In this document: piece after piece, positions 24,077-34,438 of the stretch
How positions within the stretch are numbered: position 1 is the first letter of the stretch
Layout of the letters: each line of letters starts with the position of its first letter
NCBI RefSeq assembly: GCF_001954135.1
Contig: NZ_MBEQ01000099.1
Coordinates: 1-64,000 of the forward strand
Direction: 5' to 3'
Origin: Mycobacterium sp. GA-1841
GTDB lineage: Bacteria; Actinomycetota; Actinomycetes; Mycobacteriales; Mycobacteriaceae
DNA length: 64,000 bases
Notes under the pieces: model-generated
What the model was told of the DNA's origin: nothing
What the model saw: only the letters and a program-made list of their open reading frames with translations
Database searches by the model: none
Program-made: the position numbers and the translations under genes

Positions 24077-24248
24077 ACAGCGCTTCCCGTGTCTGCATGA
24101 CATGTTGTTTGAAGTAAGGATTTTTGATGCTCGACACCGTCACAACATCGACCGAGCGCCGAAAAATCCGCTCGAGGCCTTCCTTCAGAGAGAACGGCCA
24201 CCTTGGCCCGTCTCTCGCAACATCGGTATCGGTGTCCTGCGCCGAAAA
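24066..24248 (-). pseudogene. MntA-like nucleotidyltransferase antitoxin, 3' remnant
   Basis: About 60 codons remain before the stop at 24066. The C-terminal part matches the end of MntA-type minimal nucleotidyltransferases: FSLKEGLERIFRRSVDVV, then SSIKNPYFKQHVMQTREALY, corresponding to the usual 'VDLVT..SLKNP' and terminal helix. Upstream, DTDTDVA may be what is left of the catalytic D-x-D, but the GSxxRGDA loop is missing and the frame is closed by TAG at 24249-24251. An LSLVFGA segment just upstream is in another frame. The antitoxin is therefore dead together with its toxin. Confidence 0.7.
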
Positions 24249-24375
24249 CTAAGCTGAGGATTACAGCCACATACTGACCGCAATCCTCAGCACAAGCACT
24301 CCTATGCCTATCCCGACCAGGGGTCTCTGCGGCGCAGCGCACTGTGGCGAATGTGCAGCTTCTGGTGCCGACCCG
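24249..24375. other. Non-coding remnant between mntA fragment and exonuclease III gene
   Basis: This stretch probably once held the 5' part of mntA. No frame gives a convincing protein, and no hairpin or repeat stands out. Confidence 0.5.
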
Positions 24376-25185
24376 TCAGCCGTAGCAGACCGTCACCGGT
24401 GAGTGATCCGACCACCGCAGTGCGTACAGCTCGGCCCGGTCCACCCGCGCCGAGGTGGCCCGGACTGCCAGCGTCGGGCTGGCCAGGTGGTAGTCGATGC
24501 GCCAGCCGGCGTCGTTGTCGAACGCCTTGCCCCGCCACGACCACCAGCTGTACGGCCCGGCCACATCGGGATGCAGCGCCCGCACCACGTCCACCCAGCC
24601 GGCGCCCAGCAACTCGGTGAGCCAGGCCCGTTCGCTGGGCAGGAAGCCGGCCTTCTTGAGGTTGCCCTTCCAGTTCTTGATGTCGTTCTCGGTATGAGCG
24701 ATGTTCCAATCGCCGCAGAGGACCGCGTCGTGGGTATGAAGTTCGGACATCCGCGCCGCGAGGGTGGCCATGAACCGTTCCTTCTCCAGCTGACGGTCCG
24801 TCTCGGCCTCCCCCGTCGGCACGTACACGCTGGCCACCGTCACCCCGGCGGTGTCCACCTCGAGGTAGCGCCCGTGGGCCTCGAATTCATCGGACACCAA
24901 TAGCCGTGCCGCCTCGATCGGATGCCGCGACAGGACCGCAACGCCGTTGCGCCCCTTCACATGCGGAACGGCTGAGGCCAGGTTCCAGCCGTCGGCCAAT
25001 GCCGGCGCGAGCGCGTCGTTGAGCTGCTCGTCATCGGCGCGCGTCTCCTGCAGACAGACCACATCGGCCTCGGTCTCCTTGAGCCAGGCCAGGAGGCCGA
25101 GATTGTCGGTGGAGCGCTGCTTGACCGCGGCGCGAATACCGTTGACGTTGATGGTGCTGACGGTCAAAGGTGCCGGAGATGCCAC
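24376..25185 (-). CDS. xthA: Exodeoxyribonuclease III (AP endonuclease, XthA family)
   Basis: 269 residues, full length. The EEP-fold active-site residues are in place: TINVNGIR (Asn), CLQETRAD (metal Glu), the YVPTGE segment, LCGDWNIAHTENDI (Asp and Asn) and LRWSDHSPVTVCY (catalytic Asp-His pair). It cleaves at abasic sites and degrades 3' ends in base excision repair. Divergent from the alpha/beta hydrolase gene. Other mycobacteria carry more than one such enzyme, so the symbol indicates the family. Confidence 0.93.
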   Translation of the reverse strand: MASPAPLTVSTINVNGIRAAVKQRSTDNLGLLAWLKETEADVVCLQETRADDEQLNDALAPALADGWNLASAVPHVKGRNGVAVLSRHPIEAARLLVSDEFEAHGRYLEVDTAGVTVASVYVPTGEAETDRQLEKERFMATLAARMSELHTHDAVLCGDWNIAHTENDIKNWKGNLKKAGFLPSERAWLTELLGAGWVDVVRALHPDVAGPYSWWSWRGKAFDNDAGWRIDYHLASPTLAVRATSARVDRAELYALRWSDHSPVTVCYG

Positions 25186-25256
25186 GCCCAGACCCTACCG
25201 ACCCACACCGACAAGGCCCTTGCGGTACCGGCGGTATCACCTTAATGTCTGGCGAC

Positions 25257-26084
25257 ATGGCTGAACGTGCTCCCATCCACCTGGGATCGGGCGAACCGAT
25301 CCTGCTGCTGCACCCGTTCCTGTTGTCGCAGAGCGTGTGGAAATACGTCGCACCGCAGCTCGCCGCGACCGGGCGCTACGAGGTGTTCGCCCCGACCATG
25401 GCCGGCCACCACGGCGGCCCGCACGCCCCACTGCTCCTCGACGTCGCGACACTGGCCGACGACGTCGAACGCCGGCTCGACGAACTGGGCTGGTGCACCG
25501 CGCACATCGTCGGCAATTCTCTGGGCGGCTGGGTGGCCTTCGAGCTGGAGCGGCGCGGCCGGGCCCGCACGTTGACCGGCATCGCTCCGGCCGGCGGCTG
25601 GTCACGGTTCACGCCGGCCAAGTACGAGATCATCGCGAAGTTCATGGCCGCTCTTCCGGTGGTCCTGACCACTGCGGTGTTGCGCCGACAGTTGTTGAAA
25701 CTGCCACTGACGAAGCAGATTTCCTACGTGGCCGTGAGCGCGACGCCCGATGTGCTCAACGACAGCGACCGCCAGGATCTGATCGACGACCTGGCGCACT
25801 GCCCGGCCTACTTCAAACTCATGGTCAAGGCATTGACCACCGCCGGCCTGATGGAGATCAAGAACTCGCGCACCCCGACACAGCTGGTGATCTGCGAAAA
25901 GGACCGCGTCCTGCCGGCACCGCGATTCACCCGGCACTTCACCAACAGCCTGGCCCCAGATGCCGTGGTCAAGACGCTGAACGGCGTCGGCCACGTGCCG
26001 ATGTTCGAGGCGCCCGACACCATCACCCGGGTGATCACCGAGTTCGTGGACCGTCACATCGACCCGGCCCGCGCCACGGGTTAG
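25257..26084 (+). CDS. Alpha/beta-fold hydrolase
   Basis: 275 residues from the ATG at 25257; TAATGT at 25243-25248 lies eight bases before it, favouring a leaderless start over the ATG at 25245. The nucleophile elbow is GNSLGGW (Ser about residue 87); the acid is in CEKDRVLP and the His in NGVGHVPMFE. The N-terminal HPFLLSQSVW forms the oxyanion segment. This is a generic serine hydrolase; epoxide hydrolase, esterase and lipase roles cannot be told apart. Convergent with icd. Confidence 0.87.
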   Translation: MAERAPIHLGSGEPILLLHPFLLSQSVWKYVAPQLAATGRYEVFAPTMAGHHGGPHAPLLLDVATLADDVERRLDELGWCTAHIVGNSLGGWVAFELERRGRARTLTGIAPAGGWSRFTPAKYEIIAKFMAALPVVLTTAVLRRQLLKLPLTKQISYVAVSATPDVLNDSDRQDLIDDLAHCPAYFKLMVKALTTAGLMEIKNSRTPTQLVICEKDRVLPAPRFTRHFTNSLAPDAVVKTLNGVGHVPMFEAPDTITRVITEFVDRHIDPARATG

Positions 26085-26109
26085 CGGCGCGGCCGGGACC
26101 GACGCGAAC

Positions 26110-28350
<2,241 letters not shown>

Positions 28351-28627
28351 GGTTGGTCTCCCGGCGTCAGTTCGGCTCGACGAGGATCACTCGTTTCACC
28401 CGTGGCTTTTCGCTGCTGTCGTATCGCGGGCCAGACTACAAGGGCGCGAACCGCCGCGAAGGAGCAGCTTTTATTACCGACCAGTAACTTTGGGTTACGT
28501 CAAGGCGTCCGGAAACCCCGGCGCCCCCTTCGAAGTGAACGTGTTCCAGTCCGGGTCCCGCGGCCGTGGCAAACACCCGGAAGAACCGACTGGCACCGCC
28601 TCGACGCATTGCGATAAGCTGCAAGCC
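28351..28627. promoter_or_regulatory. Divergent region icd / SAM-IV leader
   Basis: These 277 bases separate the icd start from the SAM-IV aptamer. A GTAACTTTGGGTTAC inverted repeat (about 28484-28498, arms GTAAC/GTTAC) is visible and could be an operator. The met transcript probably starts shortly before 28628. No gene was found here. Confidence 0.45.
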
Positions 28628-28747
28628 GGTCATGAGCGCCAGCGACAAGCCCCGGCTTGCTGGCCGGCAACCCTCCAACCGCGGTGGGGTGCCCCGGGTG
28701 ATGACCAGGTTGAGCAGCTGTATGCGGCTGTAAGGCAAGCGCGGGTC
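28628..28747 (+). ncRNA. SAM-IV riboswitch
   Basis: The sequence from GGTCATGAGCGCCAGCG to GCAAGCGCGGGTC follows the mycobacterial SAM-IV aptamer almost base for base. This includes the core CCGGCAACCCTCCAACCGCGGTGGGGTGCC in two adjoining segments, GGTGATGACC closing P1, and the downstream pseudoknot stem typical of SAM-IV. It precedes the O-acetylhomoserine sulfhydrylase gene by 165 bases. SAM binding should lower expression of the methionine genes. Identified from memory of the class, without a covariance search. Confidence 0.92.
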
Positions 28748-28783
28748 CGTCGGATCGGGCCCCCAGAGAGACAGGGAAACCTG

Positions 28784-28864
28784 ATGGAGGCCACCCATGT
28801 GTTGTTGTCCGTGACCTGTTGCCGTCCGCGCGCCGTCTGTGACGGCGGGCCAGACGCCCGGTAG
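28784..28864 (+). CDS. Small leader ORF of 26 codons with three Cys codons
   Basis: The ATG at 28784 opens a 26-codon frame (MEATHVLLSVTCCRPRAVC and on) ending at 28864, 47 bases before the sulfhydrylase start. It overlaps the MCCCP reading frame in another frame. Its own ribosome-binding site is weak (CAGGGA, 11 bases upstream). It may be translated as part of a cysteine-sensing leader, or be incidental. Confidence 0.3.
   Translation: MEATHVLLSVTCCRPRAVCDGGPDAR
28797..28814 (+). CDS. Poly-cysteine leader peptide MCCCP
   Basis: ATG TGT TGT TGT CCG TGA begins six bases after a perfect GGAGG (28786-28790). It lies between the SAM-IV aptamer and the O-acetylhomoserine sulfhydrylase gene. Three consecutive Cys codons make ribosome progress depend on charged tRNA-Cys. 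Poly-cysteine upstream ORFs that attenuate operons in response to cysteine are known in mycobacteria, though those described are leaderless. A hairpin follows at 28831-28847. The role is inferred. Confidence 0.55.
   Translation: MCCCP
28831..28847 (+). promoter_or_regulatory. Leader hairpin after the poly-Cys uORF
   Basis: CGCCGTC-TGT-GACGGCG is a perfect seven-base-pair stem with a three-base loop, 16 bases past the uORF stop. It could be the attenuator or part of the riboswitch expression platform. No T run follows, so if it terminates it does so without a canonical U-tract. Confidence 0.5.
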
Positions 28865-28911
28865 ACGACCCCACCTTCCTCATCCCCTTCCGCGGAGGAG
28901 ACGAACCCACC

Positions 28912-30237
28912 ATGGCCAACGCCGAAAACTGGTCCTTCGAGACCAAGCAGATTCACGCCGGTCAGACCCCAGACAGCGCGACCAATGCCCGGGCGTTGCC
29001 GATCTACCAGACCACGTCCTACACCTTCAACGACACCGCCCACGCGGCGGCACTGTTCGGTCTGGAACAGCCCGGCAACATCTACACCCGCATCATGAAC
29101 CCGACCACCGATGTGGTCGAACAGCGCATCGCAGCCCTTGAGGGAGGCGTGGCGGCACTGTTCCTGTCCTCGGGGCAGGCCGCGTCGACGTTTGCCCTGC
29201 TGAACATCGCCGGGGCCGGCGATCACATCGTGTCTTCACCGCGGCTCTACGGCGGCACCTACAACCTGTTCCACTACACCCTCGCCAAGCTCGGCATCGA
29301 GGTGAGCTTCGTGGAGCACCCCGACGACCTCGATTCGTGGCGCGCCGCGGCCCGGCCGAACACCAAGGCGTTCTTCGGCGAGACCATCTCCAACCCGCAG
29401 ATCGACATCCTCGACATCCCCGGCGTCGCCGCGGTCGCCCACGACACCGGTGTCCCGCTGATCGTCGACAACACGATCGCCACCCCGTATCTGATCCAGC
29501 CGATCACCCACGGTGCCGACATCGTCGTGCACTCGGCGACCAAGTACCTCGGCGGACACGGGTCGGCCATCGCGGGCGTCATCGTCGACGGCGGCACCTT
29601 CGACTGGGCGGCAAGCGGACGGTTCCCCGGGTTCACCAGCCCCGATCCCAGTTACCACGGCGTGGTGTTCGCCGAGCTGGGCGCACCGGCCTATGCACTC
29701 AAGGCCCGGGTGCAGTTGCTGCGTGACTTGGGGAGCGCCCTCGCACCTTTCAACGCCTTCCTGATCGCGCAGGGATTAGAGACGCTGTCGCTGCGTGTTG
29801 AACGGCACGTGGCCAACGCACAGAAGGTCGCCGAACACCTGGCCGGCCATGACGGGGTGACCTCGGTGAACTACGCCGGACTTCCCACCTCGCCGTGGTA
29901 CGAGCTGGGCCGCACACTCGCCCCCAAGGGCACCGGCGCGGTGCTGTCGTTCGAACTGGCCGGCGGAGTGGAGGCCGGCAAGGCTTTCGTCGACGCGTTG
30001 ACCCTGCACAGTCACGTCGCCAACATCGGCGACGTGCGTTCGCTGGTCATCCATCCCGCATCCACGACGCATCAGCAGCTCAGCACCGAAGAGCAACTCG
30101 CCAGCGGTGTCACCCCCGGCCTGGTACGGCTGGCCGTCGGTATCGAGGGAATCGACGACATCCTGGCGGACCTGGAGCAGGGCTTCGCCGCCGCCCGGCC
30201 GTTCAGCGGGGTGCCGCAGACTGCGGCGACGGTGTAG
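28912..30237 (+). CDS. metC: O-acetylhomoserine/O-acetylserine sulfhydrylase
   Basis: 441 residues from the ATG at 28912, with GGAGG upstream. It is a Cys/Met-metabolism PLP enzyme: Lys211 in HSATKYLGGHGSAIAG binds PLP, and YTRIMNPT and SSGQAASTFALL are family motifs. It forms homocysteine from O-acetylhomoserine and sulfide. The symbol follows the M. tuberculosis locus Rv3340; biochemically it is a MetY/MetZ-type enzyme, not cystathionine beta-lyase. The substrate is made by MetX, encoded 19 bases downstream. Controlled by SAM-IV and possibly by the poly-Cys uORF. Confidence 0.94.
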   Translation: MANAENWSFETKQIHAGQTPDSATNARALPIYQTTSYTFNDTAHAAALFGLEQPGNIYTRIMNPTTDVVEQRIAALEGGVAALFLSSGQAASTFALLNIAGAGDHIVSSPRLYGGTYNLFHYTLAKLGIEVSFVEHPDDLDSWRAAARPNTKAFFGETISNPQIDILDIPGVAAVAHDTGVPLIVDNTIATPYLIQPITHGADIVVHSATKYLGGHGSAIAGVIVDGGTFDWAASGRFPGFTSPDPSYHGVVFAELGAPAYALKARVQLLRDLGSALAPFNAFLIAQGLETLSLRVERHVANAQKVAEHLAGHDGVTSVNYAGLPTSPWYELGRTLAPKGTGAVLSFELAGGVEAGKAFVDALTLHSHVANIGDVRSLVIHPASTTHQQLSTEEQLASGVTPGLVRLAVGIEGIDDILADLEQGFAAARPFSGVPQTAATV

Positions 30238-30256
30238 GCAGCGAGAGAACACCGGT

Positions 30257-31387
30257 ATGACGATCACCGAAGAACCAGCCGTGTCCACCGTGGGTTTGCC
30301 TGCCGAAGGCGAGATCGCCGTGGTCGACATCGGTTCGCTGACCCTGGAGAACGGCACCGTCCTTCCCGACGTCCGCATCGCCGTGCAGCGCTGGGGCGAA
30401 CTGTCCCCCGAGCGCGACAACGTGGTGATGGTGCTGCATGCGCTTACCGGCGATTCCCACGTCACGGGGCCGGCCGGCGACGGCCATCCGACCGCGGGCT
30501 GGTGGGACGGGGTGGCCGGTTCCGGCGCCCCGATCGACACCGACCGGTGGTGCGCGATCTCGACCAACGTACTGGGCGGCTGCCAGGGTTCCACCGGACC
30601 GGGGTCACTTGCGCCCGACGGAAAACCTTGGGGCTCAAGATTTCCCCAGATCACCATCCGTGACCAGGTCGAGGCCGACCGGGCCGCGCTGGCGGCCTTC
30701 GGCATCACCGAGGTGGCCGCCGTCGTCGGCGGGTCGATGGGCGGGGCCCGTGGCCTGGAATGGATCATCGGCCACCCCGACGAGGTGCGGGCCGCTCTGG
30801 TGCTGGCCGTCGGTGCTCGCGCCACCGCCGATCAGATCGGCACCCAGAGCACCCAGGTGGCCGCGATCAAGGCAGACCCGGACTGGCAGGGCGGGGACTA
30901 CTACGGCACCGACCGCGCCCCGATGGCCGGCATGGAGATCGCCCGACGCTTCGCACACCTGACCTACCGCGGCGAAGAGGAACTCGACGAGCGGTTCGCC
31001 AACGACGCCCAGGGCGACGAGGACCCGACCACCGGCGGGCGCTACGGCGTGCAGAGCTATCTCGAATATCAGGGCGGCAAGCTGGCCCGCCGGTTTGACC
31101 CAGGCACCTATGTGGCGCTGTCCGACGCATTGTCCACGCACGACGTGGGCCGTGGCCGCGGCGGCGTCGAGGCGGCGCTACGCAGCTGTCCGGTGCCCGT
31201 CATCGTCGGCGGGATCACCTCCGATCGGCTCTACCCCATCCGGTTACAACAGGAACTGGCCGAGCTGTTGCCCGGGTGTGACGGCCTCGACGTCGTCGAC
31301 TCGGCCTATGGACACGACGGCTTCCTGGTGGAGACGGAAGTGGTGGGCAAGTTGATCCGCCGAACACTGGAGCTGGCACAACGGTGA
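30257..31387 (+). CDS. metXA: Homoserine O-acetyltransferase
   Basis: 376 residues. It transfers acetyl from acetyl-CoA to homoserine, giving the substrate of the preceding sulfhydrylase. The alpha/beta-hydrolase-type triad is present: nucleophile Ser160 in GGSMGG, the Asp in GGITSDRLYP and the His in YGHDGFLVE. HALTGDSH and NVLGGCQGSTGP are MetX signatures. The frame extends upstream into the preceding gene, but the ATG at 30257 is the sensible start. Second gene of the SAM-IV-controlled operon. Confidence 0.95.
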   Translation: MTITEEPAVSTVGLPAEGEIAVVDIGSLTLENGTVLPDVRIAVQRWGELSPERDNVVMVLHALTGDSHVTGPAGDGHPTAGWWDGVAGSGAPIDTDRWCAISTNVLGGCQGSTGPGSLAPDGKPWGSRFPQITIRDQVEADRAALAAFGITEVAAVVGGSMGGARGLEWIIGHPDEVRAALVLAVGARATADQIGTQSTQVAAIKADPDWQGGDYYGTDRAPMAGMEIARRFAHLTYRGEEELDERFANDAQGDEDPTTGGRYGVQSYLEYQGGKLARRFDPGTYVALSDALSTHDVGRGRGGVEAALRSCPVPVIVGGITSDRLYPIRLQQELAELLPGCDGLDVVDSAYGHDGFLVETEVVGKLIRRTLELAQR

Positions 31388-32112
31388 ATTCGCCCAAGCA
31401 GCGTTCCCTGTCCTTCGGCTCGGAAGCCGCGGCATACGAACGTGGCCGGCCGTCGTATCCGCCGGAGGCGATCGACTGGCTGCTTCCCGACGGCGCCCAC
31501 GACGTCCTCGACCTCGGTGCCGGCACGGGCAAGCTGACCACCCGGCTGGTCGAACGCGGGCTGGACGTGATTGCCGTCGACCCCATCCCGGAAATGCTTG
31601 AACTGCTGTCGAACTCGCTGCCGGACACCCCGGCACTGCTCGGTACCGCCGAGGAGATCCCACTGGCGGACAACAGCGTCGATGCCGTGCTGGTGGCGCA
31701 GGCGTGGCATTGGTTCGACCCGGTGCGGGCAGCCAAGGAGATCAGCCGGGTGCTGCGGCCGGGAGGTCGTCTGGGCCTGGTGTGGAACACCCGCGACGAG
31801 CGGATGGGCTGGGTCAAGGATCTCGGCCACATCATCGGACCGGAACACGACCCGTTCACCAACGAGGTGACACTCGCAGAACCGTTCGGAGAGACCGAAC
31901 GACATCAGGTGGAGTGGACGAGTTACCTGACACCGCAGGCACTCATCGATCTGGTGGCCTCCCGCAGTTACTGCATCACCTCGCCCGAGCAGGTCCGCAA
32001 GAAGACTCTGGGACAGGTGCGTGAACTGCTGGCCACCCATCCTGCGCTGGCAAATTCCACCGGCCTGGCGTTGCCGTATGTCACGGTGTCCATCCGGGCC
32101 ACGCTGGCCTGA
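31384..32112 (+). CDS. Class I SAM-dependent methyltransferase
   Basis: 242 residues from a GTG that overlaps the metXA stop (GTGA). Motif I is VLDLGAGTGKLT and the acidic residue of motif II is in VIAVDPIPEM; LVAQAWHWFD is common in this UbiE/Methyltransf_11 subgroup. Same order as Rv3340-Rv3342, so it is the third gene of the methionine operon and shares its SAM-responsive control. The substrate is unknown. Confidence 0.88.
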   Translation: MNSPKQRSLSFGSEAAAYERGRPSYPPEAIDWLLPDGAHDVLDLGAGTGKLTTRLVERGLDVIAVDPIPEMLELLSNSLPDTPALLGTAEEIPLADNSVDAVLVAQAWHWFDPVRAAKEISRVLRPGGRLGLVWNTRDERMGWVKDLGHIIGPEHDPFTNEVTLAEPFGETERHQVEWTSYLTPQALIDLVASRSYCITSPEQVRKKTLGQVRELLATHPALANSTGLALPYVTVSIRATLA

Positions 32113-32130
32113 GTGCCGAACGTGGGCTCG

Positions 32131-33666
32131 CTAGGCGCTGAGTTCCGCGGCGACTTCAGTCTCAGCGCCGAGCCATCGCGCCAGGGAAGCGCGCAGGCCT
32201 TCACCGTCGAATTCGTCTGTGGCCCAGGCGATGTAGCCGTCAGGCCGGATCAGCAGCGCCGCCGCAGGCCGATCGACCATCGTGGCAACTTCGACGTCTA
32301 CCCGGTCACGCCACCGGGTCGCCACGTCGACGTGGGCGCCGCCCGACAGATCGAGCAGCATCGACCGGCCGGAGCGCAGCAACTCGGCCACTCGGCGACC
32401 GTCGTCCAGGACGAGATCGGGGACGAAGTACCCGGACAGTCGGTGTGTGTCGCCGACGTCATAGCGAATATCGGAACCGGAGAGCAACCCGGCGATGTGC
32501 GAGGCACCGTCCGGTGTGGCCAGTAGTTCCCCGAAAAGGGTTCGCAGCGCCGACACCTCGGGACCGGCGGCCATCAGAGCGGCCTGGGCCATAGAGTGCA
32601 TCATCACCCGCTGCCCGGCCGGCCAGCGTTCGCTGTGGTAGCTGTCCAGCAGCCCACCTGGGGCCCAACCCTGCACTGCGGCGGCGAGTTTCCAGCCCAG
32701 GTTCACGGCGTCCTGCAATCCGAGGTTCAATCCGGGCCCACCCATGGCCGAATGTACGTGGGCCGCATCGCCCACCAGGAAGACGTTGCCCGCCCGGTAT
32801 TGCTCGGCCTGACGGGTGTTCTGGCCGTTGATCCGGCGCAGGGCATGTGGGCCCGACCAGTCCGGTGGTGCGATCGGTACGTCGGCGCCGACCACCCGGT
32901 TCACGCTCGCCCGCAGTTCGTCGAGGGTCATCTCCGGCGCGTCGTCGGGCAGCACCGAACCGTACTCGATGGTGCCGACCATGGAGCGTCCCGGCTGGAA
33001 TTCCGCATAGATCAACACGCCGCCGTCGAAACGATTGTGTCCGAACGGTATTCGCCCGACACCCGGCACATTGAGCGCACCGTAGCCGGTGCGCAGCTCA
33101 TCCGGCAGGCTGATGTGGGCCACGCGGGCGACCACCTCGGTGGTCAGGCCCGGAAACTCGATACCGGCCTTCTTCCTGACCGGGCTGCGGCCTCCGTCGG
33201 CTCCCACGAGATAGGTGGCCGGCAGGCGGTAGTCGCCCGAGGGCGCGGCCACATCGACGGTGACACCATCGTGCCCGTGCTCAAGACCGACGAGTTCATG
33301 CCCCCAGCGGATCTCGACGTCGAGGCCCTGTACCCAGTCGCCCAACTGGCGCACGACGCGTGGCTGCTGGATCAGCATGCCGTACATCGGATTGCCGACG
33401 ACATCGGCGAACGGCACCTGCATACCTGCGAAAATGTAACCGCCCATCGGCTCCGGTGGGCTGTCCGTGCCGCTGAGCTCCTGATACAGGCCGCGCAGAT
33501 CGAGGACGCGATTGGCCTGTCCGACAATGCCGTTGGCCTTGAGTTCGGGGCTGGGTTCGGGCAATTGCTCCAACACCACCGGGCGAACTCCGGCCAGTGC
33601 CAACTCGCCGGCGACCAACAGGCCGTTGGGTCCGGCGCCGGAGATGACGACGTCGATGTTGTTCAT
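32131..33666 (-). CDS. FAD-dependent aromatic-type monooxygenase (group A)
   Basis: 511 residues. GAGPNGLLVAGELALAG binds the ADP part of FAD, the DG fingerprint is YLVGADGGRSPVRK, and the second FAD motif is VFLVGDAAHVHSAMGGPGLNLGLQDAVNLGWKLA in two parts. A C-terminal thioredoxin-like domain (about 390-500, ending RPDGYIAW) is characteristic of the PgaE/MhpA/rifampicin-monooxygenase branch. It hydroxylates an aromatic or polyketide substrate with NAD(P)H and O2. A TetR gene precedes it on the same strand by 68 bases, so it is probably induced by its substrate or an antibiotic. Confidence 0.87.
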   Translation of the reverse strand: MNNIDVVISGAGPNGLLVAGELALAGVRPVVLEQLPEPSPELKANGIVGQANRVLDLRGLYQELSGTDSPPEPMGGYIFAGMQVPFADVVGNPMYGMLIQQPRVVRQLGDWVQGLDVEIRWGHELVGLEHGHDGVTVDVAAPSGDYRLPATYLVGADGGRSPVRKKAGIEFPGLTTEVVARVAHISLPDELRTGYGALNVPGVGRIPFGHNRFDGGVLIYAEFQPGRSMVGTIEYGSVLPDDAPEMTLDELRASVNRVVGADVPIAPPDWSGPHALRRINGQNTRQAEQYRAGNVFLVGDAAHVHSAMGGPGLNLGLQDAVNLGWKLAAAVQGWAPGGLLDSYHSERWPAGQRVMMHSMAQAALMAAGPEVSALRTLFGELLATPDGASHIAGLLSGSDIRYDVGDTHRLSGYFVPDLVLDDGRRVAELLRSGRSMLLDLSGGAHVDVATRWRDRVDVEVATMVDRPAAALLIRPDGYIAWATDEFDGEGLRASLARWLGAETEVAAELSA

Positions 33667-33734
33667 GGATTTCCTCCAAGTGTGTTTGCGCCGCTTTCTG
33701 CACCAGGGCTGCTGACCGGCGGCCGAAGCAACCC

Positions 33735-34364
33735 TCAGGTAGAACTCGGCGCACGGCCAGGCTCTGGCAGGCCCGCGGCCACCGCCGCGAAACCCTCACG
33801 AATCAATTGGATTATCGAAATCGGCTGATCGGCCGAGGCGTAGGCATCCATCGCCACATCGCCGACTGCACCGATCACCGCGGCCACCAACCGCGGATAC
33901 GTGTCGCGAACCGGATCGGTACCGGTGCGCTCAGCGATCGCGGCGACCCAGTCGTCGGACAACTTTCGGAACGAGGCGTCCCGGATCTCGGGGATCATCA
34001 GCAGCTTCCGTACCTCGGCCAACTGCGCCCGCGTCGGCAACGCGCGCTCCGCGCCGTACACGTCATCGAAGTCCGCCGCCAGCGGCGCCAGCACCGATTC
34101 GGTGATCGCGGTCCACAGTGGCTCCTCGGCCGGACGAGCACGCAGCATCTCGATGCTCTGCTGGAGGCGTTCCACCTGCCGGTAGGCCAACGCGTCGTAC
34201 TTGCCGGCGAAGTAGTTGGTGAAGGTCCGCAGCGAAACGCCGGCCTTGGTGGCGATGTCTTCACGGGTGACGTTGTCCAGGCCACGCTCGAACACCAGCG
34301 ACAGCGCGGCGTCACTGAGCGCGCGTCGCGTGGTGAGCTTCTTGCGCTCCCGTAATCCCGTCAT
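33735..34364 (-). CDS. TetR-family transcriptional regulator
   Basis: 209 residues from the ATG at 34364; the frame runs to 34400, across the operator. The N-terminal helix-turn-helix reads LVFERGLDNVTREDIATKAGVSLRTFTNYFAGK. The C-terminal domain is all-helical and effector-binding. Overlapping palindromic operators lie 19-58 bases upstream of its start. It lies upstream of the flavin monooxygenase on the same strand, so it likely controls its own transcript including that gene. Confidence 0.9.
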   Translation of the reverse strand: MTGLRERKKLTTRRALSDAALSLVFERGLDNVTREDIATKAGVSLRTFTNYFAGKYDALAYRQVERLQQSIEMLRARPAEEPLWTAITESVLAPLAADFDDVYGAERALPTRAQLAEVRKLLMIPEIRDASFRKLSDDWVAAIAERTGTDPVRDTYPRLVAAVIGAVGDVAMDAYASADQPISIIQLIREGFAAVAAGLPEPGRAPSST

Positions 34365-34382
34365 GGGAACCACGGTAGCCAA

Positions 34383-34422
34383 ATATTGCCCAATGGGCAA
34401 TATTGCCCTTCAGGCAATATTG
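34383..34422. promoter_or_regulatory. Two overlapping TetR operators
   Basis: Operator 1 (34383-34403) is ATATTGCCCA-A-TGGGCAATAT, a perfect 10-base-arm palindrome. Operator 2 (34398-34422) is CAATATTGCC-CTTCA-GGCAATATTG, also perfect. They share six bases, giving a three-fold repeat of the half-site GGCAATAT. They directly precede the TetR gene start. Confidence 0.8.
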
Positions 34423-34438
34423 GTCCGGCGTCGCCGAC

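Noticed and set aside
24028..24342. A 104-codon minus-strand frame upstream of the hepT remnant.
   Set aside because: Its translation has no family character; the overlapping frame carrying the MntA C-terminal motif explains the sequence better.
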